The notes: generated by a model from the letters alone, not told the origin. A DNA stretch of 64,000 nucleotides from Neopestalotiopsis rosae (GCA_023078685.1 JALGAS010000002.1:3472001-3536000), one strand, 5' to 3'. Counted from the stretch's first letter, positions 36,987-49,595 are shown. Program-made: numbers and translations.

Positions 36987-37880
36987 TCAAAGAGGTTGCT
37001 CGGTGCGGACGAGGGTATAGAGCCAATGCACCGTGGGCGGCCGATGCACAAACGGCCTCGCGTCGTCCACTGGCTGCTCCTCTTCCTCGGCCACAACCAT
37101 CTCCTGCTTCGTCTCGATCCTCCACAACGCTCGCGGGTCGGGGAAGCCGTCGGGTACGAGGCTGTCGCTGTTTCTGCTGTTACTGCTACTGCTACAGCCC
37201 GACTCCAGGAACGAGAATCGGTCGTTCGAGTAGGAAAGACAGAGCCAGCGTGTACTTCCCGGCCTCGCTAGGGCTGCGAGGTGGACGGTGATGACGTGAA
37301 GTGGATGTACATGGTCGACGGCACATTTCACCACCGGCTTCTCGGATTCTGAACGTTCTGCCGCTGCTCGGAGCGGTAGACGGTATGGAAGCTCGACTTT
37401 CACGTCGTCGGTGCAGGCTATGCAGTCGCTCGTGCTCTTGTCCGCAATGACGTCGAAGAAACCCGGCGATTCCTCGTCATCGCCGTTTGTTTCTGGCCTC
37501 GAAAGAATGGCTACAGAGTCCGGGGACAGCAGGTCTACAGTCTTCCAGATCATGGTGCCGCCGCCGTTCCTGTTGCAGTCATTCCGCCACGCCTCCTGCT
37601 CGACGCACTTTCGTATCGCGACCTCGGAATAGTCCACGTTGACGACTTGCTCGGCGCGGTCCACTAGTCCGCGCAGGTGGAAAGACAAGTCGGACGAGCC
37701 GCAGCCAATGTGAAGGATTCTTGAATGTGCCGCTCCCGCCGCCGTCTCCTGCTTATTGGACCTCTCAATTGCGCTGCGGATCGGCGCCGTCAGCGCGTCG
37801 GGGGGTAGGAGCCATTCAAAGTGGTTCTCTTTTGTGAAGCGCTCATCCCAGTATGCTTGTGTTCCGTATGATGGCGGCAT
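36987..37880 (-). CDS. SAM-dependent methyltransferase, EEF1A-KMT4/METTL13-like (297 aa)
   Basis: Single exon. It begins YGTQAYWDERFTKENHFEWLL, the start typical of the METTL12/13/EEF1AKMT4 branch of class I methyltransferases. Motif I follows (ILHIGCGSSDLSF, 55-67), then motif II NVDYSEVAIRKC and a DVIADKSTSDCI segment equivalent to the DKGTLDA motif. These give the SAM-binding Rossmann half. The C-terminal half contains a serine/asparagine-rich insertion (SGCSSSSNSRNS) and an acidic run, then VHWLYTLVR. Relatives methylate lysines of translation elongation factor 1A; the substrate here is inferred only from family. Length is typical. The GC-rich coding sequence produces open frames on the other strand, which I treat as shadows. 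Confidence 0.87.
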   Translation of the reverse strand: MPPSYGTQAYWDERFTKENHFEWLLPPDALTAPIRSAIERSNKQETAAGAAHSRILHIGCGSSDLSFHLRGLVDRAEQVVNVDYSEVAIRKCVEQEAWRNDCNRNGGGTMIWKTVDLLSPDSVAILSRPETNGDDEESPGFFDVIADKSTSDCIACTDDVKVELPYRLPLRAAAERSESEKPVVKCAVDHVHPLHVITVHLAALARPGSTRWLCLSYSNDRFSFLESGCSSSSNSRNSDSLVPDGFPDPRALWRIETKQEMVVAEEEEQPVDDARPFVHRPPTVHWLYTLVRTEQPL

Positions 37881-38651
37881 GGTGTTTGGATCAGAGTATA
37901 TTGGCTAAGAGTCTGGCCAAGAAACTGAGGCCAGGAGCAGAGAAAAGAAAAGGTCTTGCATTTTGTAATAAAATGTCCTTTATTTTTTCTATTATTAATA
38001 TGTCGACGCTGAGCGGTTTTTGTTGTATAAGTCAGCCCAATTTTGCCAATGCCAATGCCAACTAATGATCTGTTCATCGGTGGGGCTTTGGGATAGATCG
38101 TGTCTTTGATCGCGATTTGCCAAAAACACACGACTCATTTAGTGCGTAGAAACTTGCAGAACCTGGATCCCATGCCGAGTTTTTGGCTTGGGTCACACCG
38201 GGTCATGTTACAGGAGACTTGTCTGGCTATAGATGTGTGCGCATGGACACGACTCGTTATTTAATCAAACAACTTTATAATGGAAAAGCTGAGTTGTGCT
38301 GTATCGAGTTTATTTGCACTCTTCACTCATAATGATGGTGACCCACCCAGCCTCTTCACATGACAGATGGGAAGAATGATGATATAGATAATGTTTTCAG
38401 AAATCCATTCGATCAGATTGCAGATCGAGTATATACCCTATAAACATCTCCATCGATGCACGAGTCCAACTATATGAGTAAAATGCCAAAAATGAGCTTC
38501 GTCCGGTTGTCAAGTAACAAGAAATAATCGCCAGCGCAAAAACCTTTGCTGAATCTCTCAACACCTTAAAACGCCATAGGCAGCTTCCTGTCAGGTAGAC
38601 GGACTCCTTCCTCTCCTCCACCTCTGTTTTCTACGACCAATACCGGCCTTT
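37881..38651. other. Intergenic, no gene seen
   Basis: Upstream region of the methyltransferase gene and 3' region of the BTB gene. Nothing supported. Confidence 0.5.
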
Positions 38652-40506
38652 TCAGCTCAGGAACCCTCTCTGTGCATTCCTGGCCTGCTCGCTGCTATAC
38701 GCCTCGAGTCTAACAGCGACAAGCACGCACTCGACGGCACTCTTGCCCCCCTGCGATGCCTGAATCTTGAGCCTCCACTGACCCTTTTTGATCACCCACT
38801 CCCCGGAAGAAGAGGCGGCCCCGACCACCTGTCCCGCCGGCGTGATGTCGAGCCTCCTCCGCTTGCGCGCATGCTGTCCGCCGAATAGACCGCTCATGCT
38901 AGAAGCGGGACTGTCGGACTCGCTCATGCCACTACGGCCCCCTCCTCCTCCTCCTCCCATGGACGACGAGTGCGCAGAAAAGGGCGCCGCGCCGGTGCCC
39001 GACATTGCCTCGTCGGCACCACCCGCGGCACCGTCGACCGTGTGGGTGGGCAGGACGCTGCCGTCGAGTTCAATGTAGGCGTCGGGCTCAATGGCGATGC
39101 GGACCAGGTCCTCGCTCAGGGCCGTGTGCCCGGGCGTGGGGGGCTGGCTTCCCGCGCCGCCCAAGCCCCGGGCCATGAGCAGGCCCAGGGGCTGCGTCGT
39201 GGGCGGCAGGTTGAGCTTGGCGGCAATGACCTCGAACAGCTTGGCGATGCGGGCCTTGATCTGGCCGTAAAAGTCGGCGCGCATCATGTGCGTGTGGATC
39301 CGCGTGTTCTCGCCGCCGATCTCTAGTATCAGCTCGTGCGGCGCGTCGTCTACAAACGGCCTTGCGTAGTTGATCCAGCCCGAGACGGCGGCGGCAGAGG
39401 CTGATGCGTCGCCACCACCGCCGGGATGGTGCATCGGCGTCGAGACTGGGTCTGGCGCAAACGAGATGCCCGACTTGAGAATGTCCTCGATGCGCAGCAC
39501 AATCTCGCTGCGGTGCCGCGACTGGTTAAAGCTGATGTGATGGGGAATGAGTCGCTGCTCCAGACCCTTGAAGTTGAAGTAGCGGCAGTCGCGGAGCAGG
39601 CTCGCGCGGTGCTCCTCGTCGCGAACGTGCACGGGGTACCCCTTGAGTAGGTTCACGAGGTCGGCAAAGATGTCGGCCGAGCGGTTCTTCACGGCGGGCG
39701 GCTGGATGGATGGCGGCCGGATCAGACCCTCGCGCTTGAGACCTGGAAAGATCTCCTCGGGCGTCGAAAAGAAGATGGCGTAGCCAAGCGAGAAAAAGTT
39801 TGGGCTGTTGCCGGGCCCTTGGAACAGGTCGCGTGGGATCTGAAATTCCCGGTGACCAATGGACATGAATATGCTCTCCTCATAGAGCTGGGACATTAAC
39901 TTGGGTAGCGTATAGAATTGTGCATCGGCAAAGAGCCGCACGAAATGCGTGCCATCTCGTGGTGCGACATGATAGCCTTGGAGGTGCAAGGAGATGTCCT
40001 TGAATGTCTCTGGGTCCCGGTCGATGTACAGTGTCCTTATAGCACTGCAGACTTCCTCTCCATTCTCCTCGGCAGTCTTGATTTGGCACAAGAAATATTG
40101 CGAGAAATATGAGGGTGCTAAGGGCAAGTCAGCACGATCTGGACGGTCAAAGAGTTGGTGGCTGACAAATGCTCATGATAAGCCCAAAGTTGCGACTAGG
40201 CGAGTGGAGAATACTATACGACAGCGACAGCCTCCATCACGACTGTGAGGGAGACAAAACGTAGGGGAATGGTGGTGAGATAGAAAATCTTATGTTATAC
40301 ACACCATCTGATGAGAGTGAAGCACCCGAGAGCTTAAAGAGCTCGGATCCAATCTGAATGGGAAAGACGCGCTCATGCGGCAGAATCTTGGGGATCTTGG
40401 AGATGAGCTGCGGATGCGACGGTGGCAGATGGAATCTCGAAAAGGCCGAAGAGGCTTCCGATATGTTGGTTTCGCTCATATCTCCGGCTGCCTCGCTATA
40501 ATCCAT
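38652..40506 (-). CDS. BTB/POZ-domain protein (555 aa)
   Basis: Exons 40506-40305 and 40117-38652, joined in an alanine codon (GTGTGT donor, CCTTAG acceptor). The predicted start ATG at 40506 reads MDYSEAAG; a second in-frame ATG (MSETN) follows nine codons later. The BTB-like fold begins around residue 46 (RVFPIQIGSELFKLSGASLSSDAPSYF) and continues through TLYIDRDPETFKDISLHLQGY and FYTLPKLMSQLY, in the style of KCTD-type domains. A second similar half follows (HREFQIPRDLFQG ... DIFADLVNLLKGYPVH). The C-terminal third is low-complexity with a Gly run and a basic RKRRRLD stretch (possible nuclear signal), then a conserved-looking WVIKKGQWRLKI segment. It may be a ubiquitin-ligase adaptor or a nuclear factor; the target is unknown. 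Confidence 0.85.
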
Positions 40507-41755
40507 CGAGGCATGATCCCATGGGAACCTCGCGCGAGTGGTTCTGGTCTTTTTTTTCAAGCTCAAGAATAAGTCAAGTACCTACGTAGGTGCTGCAACT
40601 TAGCGGGCTGATCTTCCTCCACGTGCCGACCGCTGGGAGCTCTGTGAGAAAAGACACAGAAACTCAAAAGACTCCACTGCCAGTACGTAGTGAGAGAAAT
40701 AATCTGACCTCAAAGTCGTTCTTTGGTGTGATGGATAATGGCTGGTTATAGGTCAGGCTATGGACCTTGTTTCTGGCCTGGAGTTGTGTGTCGTTGCTTA
40801 CTCACTCTTCTACTGCCTTTTCGTTTCCCAGAGTGAGTTGAGTGAGTTGAATGGAGTGGGAATACCTCTATGCACCTCATTGGATCGCAAAAGACAGCGG
40901 CTAAGAGACTTGGACACTTGGGCTTTTAAACGCGAACGCATGGACCAGTCAGTCAGCGGCCAAATCCCCCCAATGCCCAGCTCGCCCAGGGCCTACAGGG
41001 CAGAGAGTGCGCCCGGGACTTCTGACTCGGGGACTGCCGAATTCAGTGTACAGAGTATATTTATAATATTACTGCCAGCTTACCTGAGCACACCCGACTT
41101 GCCACCACCCCTGAACTCCTACCCAAAAAACACCAGCATAGATTCCGATCTTGTCCATTTGGAGAATACTGCCGCACATCACTCATCATTATTTGGAAAC
41201 GCCACATGATGCGGCTGACGGCTATTCCTCGTTACTGCATCATCCTTGTCTGTGTCGATATGCCTATATAGGCAGTAAGTGGTAGCTGTCGCCACGTCGA
41301 CTTATACACCAAAGTACCAAACTGCATTCACCATCTTTACGTGTTATACTGCAAATATCACCAAAGGCAGTCATTGCTCAAGGTACCTGGATCACTTAGT
41401 AGAAGAATTGTGGACGCTTGGCGCCTCTGGGTTCATTAATAAAGACAATCGTAAACAAAAACGTAGTCCAACACCAGCCAACTCCCCGGTAAATATGTAC
41501 AAAATCGCAATTGGTATCACAAGGGCAAAGGAGTTGCCTTCAAACAACCTTCCCCTCCAACGCCGATGTAAATGCCAATCCTTTTTGAGGTCCCCGCTAA
41601 AAAAAAGACAAAGCCAAAGCCAATGATGACAGGAACTCCCAACGCGCAATGCAGAAATGAGTCTCGACGCTTCCTTTCCCACATTCGTCTGATAGGACGA
41701 CAATCATTCATCATACAACAACTCACACCGACCAGGTGTTGCTCTTCTTTGATTG
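40507..41755. other. Intergenic, no gene seen
   Basis: Upstream of the BTB gene and 3' of the SnaD-like gene. Frames at 40760-41209 and 41279-41626 have no domain and no clean start context. Confidence 0.45.
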
Positions 41756-43785
41756 TCAGCTCTTGCCCTGTGCCGCCCTGCCGGCTGGAGCGCTGACGTC
41801 CCTACGTTCACCGTTTCCAGTCACCATTTGCCTTCGTGGCGTGGCTGCCCCTTGGGCTGCGCTTCGAGCTCTTCCTCGACGTTCCCTGATTTGTGCCAAT
41901 GCCTGCTCGCGTGTCATGGTGGGCGTCATTGCTGGATTGTTCTTATCAAAAGACGGCTCTCTCGATGGCTCTCTCGACGTTCTCGACGGAGCTCGTCTTC
42001 CCGTCATGGCGTAAGTTTTCGAGTTTGTTTTCGTGTTCTCACGAAGCGGGACTCTTGTCGTTGTCGTAGTGGTGGTATAGTGTGTGGCAGGCTCTTGCTC
42101 CTTTGCGTCCTGCGAGCTTCTTAAGCTAGTTCGCTCAGGCTCAGTTGACTCGGCTCGGTCGTGCTGGTCAACATCTGCTTCCGAGGCAGGATAGCTTCCT
42201 GGCGTGGTCGGAATGTTGAAGACTGGGGCATCGCCTTCGTTCTCATCCCGGCGTGGCGCATTGAGTAGCGAAAGGAGAGATGTCCGTTCCTGTCTGATCA
42301 TGGCAAAGGTTGGTGGCTCTACCGATGGTGTCCGCGAATAGTGTGCAGGGACTGCATCAATAGGTGTCGGAGGTTCCGCTGACGAGGGCTCCTCATCAAT
42401 TTGCATGGCCGACATTTCCGCCTGGGACATTGTGCGGAATGTGCCTTGCTCTGGTACGAAAACCATGCTTCTTCGTGGTCTTTTGGGTTGTTCTTCTGGC
42501 TGGGTCATGTCCTGCGCCTCTCCTACTGATGAGACAGATCTCTTGCGGTTAATGATAGTGTCCTCAGGCGGTACAGATGATCGGGAAGATCGGAATTGGG
42601 TTTCATCGTGAGGCTTGCCCAAGATCGCCAGGTCGGCCGGGTCCAGGATGGCTACGGGATCTGGCCGACCTCTGCGCGATGAGCCCAAGAGACTGCGCCT
42701 CATGGAGGATGACGAGGATGATTTGGCGCAAGCGCACGTCTTGAGGTGGCACTCTGCCTCGAGGAACTCTACGTATTCTTGTGTTCGGTTGGCTCTTTGC
42801 CTCTCCCATTGCCATAGGCGAGTCAGCTCCTCAATCTCGGCCTCACTAGCAGCCGATGAGACAACGTCCACGGTTGCCAACGGTGCTGCCCCCTTCTTGG
42901 GCGACGCGAATTCGTCGTCGCTGTCCTCGGGCTGCGGTAGGGGTAGGCGGCCCTCTGCAGCAATTCTGGCAACCTCTTCATTGTGTGCAAGTGTCTTGAA
43001 CGCATCGCGCTCCTGCTCAACGACATTGATGCGCTGAATTGCTTGTTGCAGCTGCTCTTGAAGTGTAGCCAATTGATGTCTGGTAGCAAAGGCCTCCTGC
43101 TCTCTGGCCTGGGTCCTCTCCTTTTCGCGTTCGAGGATTTCTTCGGTCGATTGCGCCGAGGCGTTTGCGACCTTTAGCTCTTCTCTTGCGGACTTGAGCT
43201 CTTCTTGCAATTTGACAGTGGTGGATTGCGACTTGAACGTTTCCTTGCGTGCGCGTCGTATCTCCTTCTCCCAAAGGGCTTGAGTGTGTGAGTATGTCTC
43301 TTTAGCGCGTCCATAGTTTTCCTGTGAAAAGGGGGGAAACATAAATGTCAGCCAAAAAAGCGCGTAAGAAAACGAAGGTAAAGGGCGCGTCAACATACCA
43401 TGACAGTTTCCAATCTCTCGCCGACTCTCCTCTCCCTCTCCTTGCCCTCCTCAATCTGCTTGCGCAGCAGGCGCGCCTCCTCTCTGAAGCGACGCATCTC
43501 GCTCTCGGCCTCCTCGCGGCCGAGCATGGCGCGTTTGAGGGCGGCGTCGGCAGTCTTGCGTTCCAGTTGTTTGGTCATGGCGGCGGCAGTTTGTGGGCCG
43601 AGGCGCGATGACATTTGGTTGAATTGCTGAATCTTATCATGTATGCTGCTGTCGCGGTGATGACCGGAGCGAGTAGGAGAGACGTTTGAGTCCCGTTGTT
43701 GATTTACGCGATCCGGCGTTGCTGGCAACAGTGGTGTTGTTGATCCGCCGGCGCAAGGCGAGCCCGGCAGGCTCCCAGCGTCCAT
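41756..43785 (-). CDS. Spindle-pole-body protein SnaD/Cut12-like (650 aa)
   Basis: Exons 43785-43399 and 43321-41756, phase 0 (ATG|GTATGT donor, CACAG acceptor). The conserved core straddles the junction: QLERKTADAALKRAMLGREEAE, then ETVM-ENYGRAKETYSHTQALWEKEIRRARKE. It is a long coiled coil over about residues 50-310. A cysteine pair (CACAK) and Ser-rich block follow, then a disordered tail with many SP/TP sites and basic patches (GRRAPSRTSREPSREPS). This matches the fungal spindle-pole-body formation-associated family (A. nidulans SnaD, fission yeast Cut12), which tethers and regulates the pole at mitosis. Several SP/TP sites suggest cell-cycle phosphorylation. The assignment rests on recognised core sequence, not on a database search. 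Confidence 0.82.
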
Positions 43786-46700
43786 TGTGATTTAAAATGG
43801 GTAGTGGAGACCCTGTGTCTGTGTTTATCCTCTCAATGGGGTCGGAAGAAGGGCGAATGGTCGGTTCAAGCGGGTTGTTGGTGTTGCTTTCCAAGATCGA
43901 CGTGGCAATTGGCTACCCAACATGTGCTCTCTCTCTTGTACTGTAAATATGTGTGTGAAGGTGTATTGCTTCAAGTTTGCGACAAAGTGCAGATTGGGCA
44001 ACTCTTCTCCGGGGCCTTATTAGATACTGTAGTGACTCGTAGAGGGAGGGGGCTTTTGGGGCGCACCGTCTTTCTTGAAATTTGGAGATCATAAATTGTG
44101 GATCTGCCTCCGCTCCCTGTTTATCGCCGTTTCCAGGTCAACGCCTGCTCGCAGCTCGCTAGCCTCCAGCGCCCACCCAAATGCCACCCAATGCAATGGC
44201 CCAATGGCCCCCCAGGGCTGTACTGTGTATGAGTGGTGGGGCTCTCGCTAATACCCTGAAAGTATGGAAACTTCATGGAACGGAATGCTGACTGACATTC
44301 GCTTAAGACTTTCTTCCCACGTCATTTTTGCATTTCTGGGACTGTCGTCTCCTCGTAGGTTTGATTAGACAATCAGTCATTGACCATTTTGGCCTGGCAG
44401 CGGACAATTTGAAAGCCTTCATCCTCCCTCTGTCAGATTCTTATTACATATACAGTAGTAACATAACAAACCTGCCAAAAGCGCGTGGCCACCGTGCACG
44501 CAAGTACAAACAATCCAATCCAACACTAAAAAGTCTCCGGTCATGTTCCCCGCCAAACCCGCGCACACATCACGACCAAGGCTAGGCGACATCTGATTCA
44601 AGCGCACAAGTTGACAACAAACGGATACCGCTCCTTGATGTGCCTTTTTGACCCAAACAGGATATCTACCCTGAACCCATGAACAACATCCCATGCGCAC
44701 ATCCAAGGGTCATTCGGGAGCTAGCAAGTGGATCTATAAACATACGATAGTCGAGAAATGCCAATACTGTCTACAAAGAACTACTGTTGGATAGACCATG
44801 AGGGAGAAGTACACCCGGCTTCATTCACTTCACTACCAACAGTCTTCTGCATAGAGCACATCTACTTTGCAATGGTCATATTACCTCATTCTGAATATTA
44901 CACATATCCTTAATCGGTATCAGTATTGCGTTCTGGGCATATAATAATGGCATGACCTCACGTTGTGATAACGTGGGATTCTGATAGCTACCATGTTGTG
45001 TTATATGATTGGCATAGTAATTAGCCATATAAACGTGGTAGCCTTGTTCCTCGGCCCATTTCGGCCTGCAGCGTGGGATGGCTTGAAAGCTTGAGTCGAC
45101 TTGAGATGCTGCAAGCAACTTCAACTCTTGACATGTCCGGCGTGCGCCAAAGCCACCCCAATCCGTTTGACACGAGGTTCCTACCAATTAAATACCTGGA
45201 TCGTCTTCTCTTCGTGGCTACCATCAACTCAGACTCTGGAAATGGTGCAGATCCTGGATTCATGGGCATGGATACGCACTTTTGGTATGGCTAACTCAAC
45301 CTCGCCAGTACGTTGGATGCGTAAGTGGAGCAAAAATCTTGTTTGCAGTCTTCCGGATCGAGATCAAGTTTGACGTAAAGCAAGAGTAGAAACAGATCCT
45401 CGAACTGATTGGCTTCTCTTTTATCAGTTGGAAGGAGATCTGGTTTCACTACAATGCCAAATCTGCGGCGGTGTTGCACTCAGTTATCTGTTTCCAGAGA
45501 AAGCAATATATTGGCTTATATGTACTCAAGACAATGAACATGGCAACCGTGCGGCACTATTCAGCTTCCATTTCACTGAGGAATATGCTCAATTCAAAAT
45601 AAGCAATATGCATGACCCGGCACGTACGCTGCATTGCGCGCAGGACATACCGCAACGCTGCACCCATTAAACTATTGCAACACTTAAAGTAGGCAAGGCA
45701 CAGCCACCCAGCAGAATGCATGACGCAGAGCTACAATCATTGAAAGGAACCAGGGGGGAAAGAAACAGTATCAAGTGACCTTGGGGCAATTTAGAGATAT
45801 TTGCATTGACCGCCTTCAACATCAGTACGCCTCTTCCCAGAAGTGTCGTTATGCGACTCCCAATCGGCAGCACAAACACGCTCCAGGTTCACTACGAACA
45901 GACACGTTTTTCAGGATGTCATGTGTGAGACGCTTTACTTCATCTATTCCGAAAAGCATCTCTATATGGCGTACATGAAGTCTATGCAAAAAGAAGCAAA
46001 GGCCATAAATGCGCGGGTGTGCCGCCGTGCGTTTATAAACGTTAAGCACGTGGCTGTATGGACCACTGTGGACGAAAAGAAAAAGAAATCTTCACCCTCC
46101 GTCATGCAGCCATGACAACCTTAAAAGGAGAAATTATAAACGGTTTTAATCAAATCTGCCGCCTCCGTCCATGCACGTACGTATAAAAAGCAATCGCATG
46201 ATGCACAAGTAATAGTCACCGAGACATGCAGGGAGAGTCAAAGGCGTCGAGGAGATTCCTTCTGGAAGGTTGCTGGGCAGACACCTGTGAGCATTGATCG
46301 CAGAGATGGTACTGATGATGAAATGATAAAAGTGTCTCGCTTATGCGTACCATGTCACGATCATGAAGAAAAGCTGTGTTACTGGGATTGATTTTATTTT
46401 GTCTTTGAGTTGTCGACCGTGGCCGAAGAGAGAAAGTACGGTAGAAATGAAAGTAGCTAGATAATACGCTACAGTTACAGTATTTTCTGTCGCGCACAAG
46501 ATTGACATCGGCAAACTCTTTGGTTTCCGTTCATTCGTGAAAAATAGGTAGTAGACACCTCGAGCCCAACTAAGAAGCAAAGAAACGTTGTTAGACTTTC
46601 ATAAATGACCCACTCCTTTCATCTCTTCTTCTTCTCCCGTGACAGTAAATGGAATTATTTGTTGCCCATGCCGTGGGCCCGAATATGGCTCCGAACCGGA

Positions 46701-46868
46701 ACGCCTTGTGCTGCGAAGTGTGTAAAGTGGCAAGAGGTATAATGGTTAAAGGACATATGCACAGGAAAAAAAATTTGTAGCAAAGAAAGAGCCTCCTGGA
46801 GAGTGGCGATCAAAGTCCGTGCTGGACCATGATACACCGATAATAAATACAGTTGCCAGTCAGGCGAT
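43786..46868. other. Intergenic, no clear gene
   Basis: Upstream of the SnaD-like gene and 3' of the DENN gene. Minus-strand frames at 44876-45187, 45021-45269, 45291-45479 and 45667-45879 look faintly protein-like and could be exons of a decayed gene, but I could not join them with sound splice sites. Confidence 0.4.
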
Positions 46869-49595
46869 TTACCGCGTAGAGCCAATGGCACTGATACGGG
46901 CACCAGATGGGCGGTGGATCAAGTCATGCTTGCTAAGCATACCGGGCTCGTGCGAGACGGTCTCGGTGTCACTACGCTCAGCCAAGCTTTCCTCGTCATC
47001 CTCAACGATCTTGGTGGGGATATCGCTGTGGGTCATGTACTGCTGGCTGCTGCGCTCCGGTGTGGTCATGGTCGAAGCCATGGACAGAGCAGTGCTGCTT
47101 CTGTTGGGGATCAGATCCGGGGTAGGAGGAATGCTGGAAGTGCGTCCAGAGGGGTGCAGCATCTGCTCGTCGCCCATATCCGAGGCAATGGTAGACTGGT
47201 CCTCGCTGTGGGCCATGGACATGTTGCTAGCCCGGCGCGAGTTGGTGCGCGGCTCGATGTCGGCATCGTGTGCCAGTTGCAGACTCTCCACGGCAGCCTG
47301 GCATTGCTCGGCAATGTTGCGGATGATGTGGGCAATGGCATCCGTCTTATCCTTGAGGTGGCGATCGGACACATCCAGGAAGGATAGACGCTTGTTGGCG
47401 TCGGAGGCGCGGGTCAGGGTCTGACCAAGTCGCTCATCGGCAGCGGAGACGTCTACGTCTGTTAGTGCCAACTCAACCAATTGTTTGACGATAAACTTAC
47501 TGTTGTTCTCCTCGGCGTTCTCCTCATCGAATCCAGCCTCGATCTCCTCGCTCAAGTCCTCAGGCTTGGTCAAGGAGTGAACAAGGTGCTCCATGTGGTG
47601 CGATTGACCGCCAATCAAGCTGCGCAGGTGCAGGACAACGCGTCTGGCCTCGTCGCGTTGGCGCATGATGGTCGAGTTGGTAGCCTGGAGGGCGGCCAAT
47701 TCCTTCTTGTTGCGCTTGCGCTCTCTCTCGAGCTCTTCAGCGATCTCTTGCTGAAGAACCAGGGCTTCGAGGGCGTCATCTCTCTGCTTCTCAGTGCCAG
47801 AGAGACGGACAGAAAGTCTGGCATTGTCGTCCTTCTGCTGATCGATAAGGCCACCAAGGCGACGGTTCTCGCGCTTGTGGTTCTCAATCTTGACCTTGAG
47901 GTCCTGGGTCTCCTTGGTGAGTTGCTCAGCAAAGGCCTGGAACTTGAGGAATTGGGTCTTCCAGCTCTCAAGCTCCTCAACAAGGTAGTTGTTACGCTTG
48001 GTAACCTTGGCAAGCTCCGTCTCCATGCGGCCCTTGAGGTTGATGAAATCCTGCCAAGCCTCCATAGCATCACGAGAGTATTGGTTGCGCTCCCGGACGA
48101 TCTCGTTCAAATGCCTCATTGATACCTTAGTCATCAAGGGCTTCTTGACTGATCCGCCGAAAACAGCCTTCAGGCCGGTGTTGCGACCCAATTTCTCGCA
48201 AACGTGGTCCATCACGGACATGATGGCATCCTGGTTCCACCACTCGGGGTCCTGAACGGACTCAACCTCTCCGCGCATGACAATGATTTGGCCGGCTGGG
48301 ACCAGCTTGCCACCGCCATAAGCCGAGCGCAGGTGAGTGGGAACACCGGATGGGGCAACATCGCCGTTAAGGGCCTGAGTCAAGCGAGTCACAAACTTAT
48401 TGCGCTGGCTGGGGCTCAGAGCAGTCGGCGGGCTCGAGGTAAGAACAAAGTTGCGGTCCAGGTCCACGACGAGAGCATCAGAAGGAGCCGTGAAAAGAGA
48501 TCTACATTCGGCAGTGATACCAAGAATGTAGGGACCGGGCTCCTGAACAAGCTCGGTGGCGTGTCTAGCGTGCACAACGGGAACGTAAAGTCCACTCCAC
48601 TCATAGACTCTGACGCAGAAACGGACAGTCTCGGCCGCCATTGTAAGCATGGCTGGGTAGTGACTGACGAAGATAATGCGTCGGGTCGGAGAAATGGCAG
48701 CCTCGATGACACCGACAATGTTAGGAATAGACAAGCAGGCCCAGAGCGGCCACATGGCAAAGTTTTGGAAGCCGGTAGGCGAGGAAGGGAATTGATAGCA
48801 AAGAGCGTAGTCCTTCATATCAATTCGAACGAGGTCATTGAGGCGGGGAGCGGGGAAGCTGAGAATCCTCGAGACTTCCTCGGCGTGGAACAGGTTCGTC
48901 GCCTTGTTCCAGTGAATCCACATGCCACGGAGATAGTCACCTAGAAGGTTGTAAAGAGGATATCTCGAGAGGAAAGACAGACAGTAAGGGATCCAATAGG
49001 TCTCGTCCGTGTTGTCGTAAAAGTCAGGCTCAGTACGCTTCCTCAGATCTCGAATCGTCTCGGCCCTCTTCTCGTCGGCTCGGGACCACACACGCAAGCA
49101 AATACCGTAGAGCGTGTGCGACGAGTCCTGCTGAAGGACGAAGGCGTGGTGAACGCAGTGAGGCTGGCTGCGGCCGGTGCAGATCTCGACATCGTGAGGG
49201 AAACAGGCGCGCATGGCAGCGTGGAGGGAACGAGCGATCTCGTTGTCCTGCTCCAGCCTCGGGCTGCTACCCAGAATCTCGGGAAGCCAGAACTGACCAA
49301 CTGCGCCCTTCATGTGCCCAATCTTTCCCTGGGCGGGAGTAGGAGCCTTGACCCATTGTGACGGCTCACGTCCGACACCACAGACCATGTACGCATGGGT
49401 CAAGGTCTTGGGCGTTCTTTGCTGAGGCTTGGACTGGAGCTGAGAGGGGATCGGCTGGGTGATGCGGGAATGCAGAGATGAGGTCCTGCTCGGGATGATC
49501 AAGCTGTTATCCTGATCACGAGTGCTCGGTCGGCCGTCCCGGTCGCTGGTGCGAGGCCGGGTAAAAGAGGAATGTGCGTGCAGAGAAGGCGCCAT
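46869..49595 (-). CDS. DENN-domain protein with coiled coil (908 aa)
   Basis: One long open frame from ATG 49595. After a Ser/Arg-rich N-terminus, the tripartite DENN module runs from about residue 65 to 490: YMVCGVGREPSQW..., YGICLRVWSRADEKRA, SRYPLYNLLGDYLRGMW, FQNFAMWPLWACLSIPNIVGVIEAAISPTRRIIFVSHYPAML, and GPYILGITAECR...DALVVDLDRNFV. A coiled coil covers about 500-690, and a Ser/Thr-rich tail follows. DENN proteins are guanine-nucleotide exchange factors for Rab GTPases in membrane traffic; the particular Rab is not evident. A possible 42-nt intron at 47500-47459 (GTAAGT donor, CACTAACAG end) is in frame and would remove 14 residues (894 aa), but it is unusually short. The Ser-rich C-terminus suggests regulation by phosphorylation. 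Confidence 0.9.
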   Translation of the reverse strand: MAPSLHAHSSFTRPRTSDRDGRPSTRDQDNSLIIPSRTSSLHSRITQPIPSQLQSKPQQRTPKTLTHAYMVCGVGREPSQWVKAPTPAQGKIGHMKGAVGQFWLPEILGSSPRLEQDNEIARSLHAAMRACFPHDVEICTGRSQPHCVHHAFVLQQDSSHTLYGICLRVWSRADEKRAETIRDLRKRTEPDFYDNTDETYWIPYCLSFLSRYPLYNLLGDYLRGMWIHWNKATNLFHAEEVSRILSFPAPRLNDLVRIDMKDYALCYQFPSSPTGFQNFAMWPLWACLSIPNIVGVIEAAISPTRRIIFVSHYPAMLTMAAETVRFCVRVYEWSGLYVPVVHARHATELVQEPGPYILGITAECRSLFTAPSDALVVDLDRNFVLTSSPPTALSPSQRNKFVTRLTQALNGDVAPSGVPTHLRSAYGGGKLVPAGQIIVMRGEVESVQDPEWWNQDAIMSVMDHVCEKLGRNTGLKAVFGGSVKKPLMTKVSMRHLNEIVRERNQYSRDAMEAWQDFINLKGRMETELAKVTKRNNYLVEELESWKTQFLKFQAFAEQLTKETQDLKVKIENHKRENRRLGGLIDQQKDDNARLSVRLSGTEKQRDDALEALVLQQEIAEELERERKRNKKELAALQATNSTIMRQRDEARRVVLHLRSLIGGQSHHMEHLVHSLTKPEDLSEEIEAGFDEENAEENNSKFIVKQLVELALTDVDVSAADERLGQTLTRASDANKRLSFLDVSDRHLKDKTDAIAHIIRNIAEQCQAAVESLQLAHDADIEPRTNSRRASNMSMAHSEDQSTIASDMGDEQMLHPSGRTSSIPPTPDLIPNRSSTALSMASTMTTPERSSQQYMTHSDIPTKIVEDDEESLAERSDTETVSHEPGMLSKHDLIHRPSGARISAIGSTR

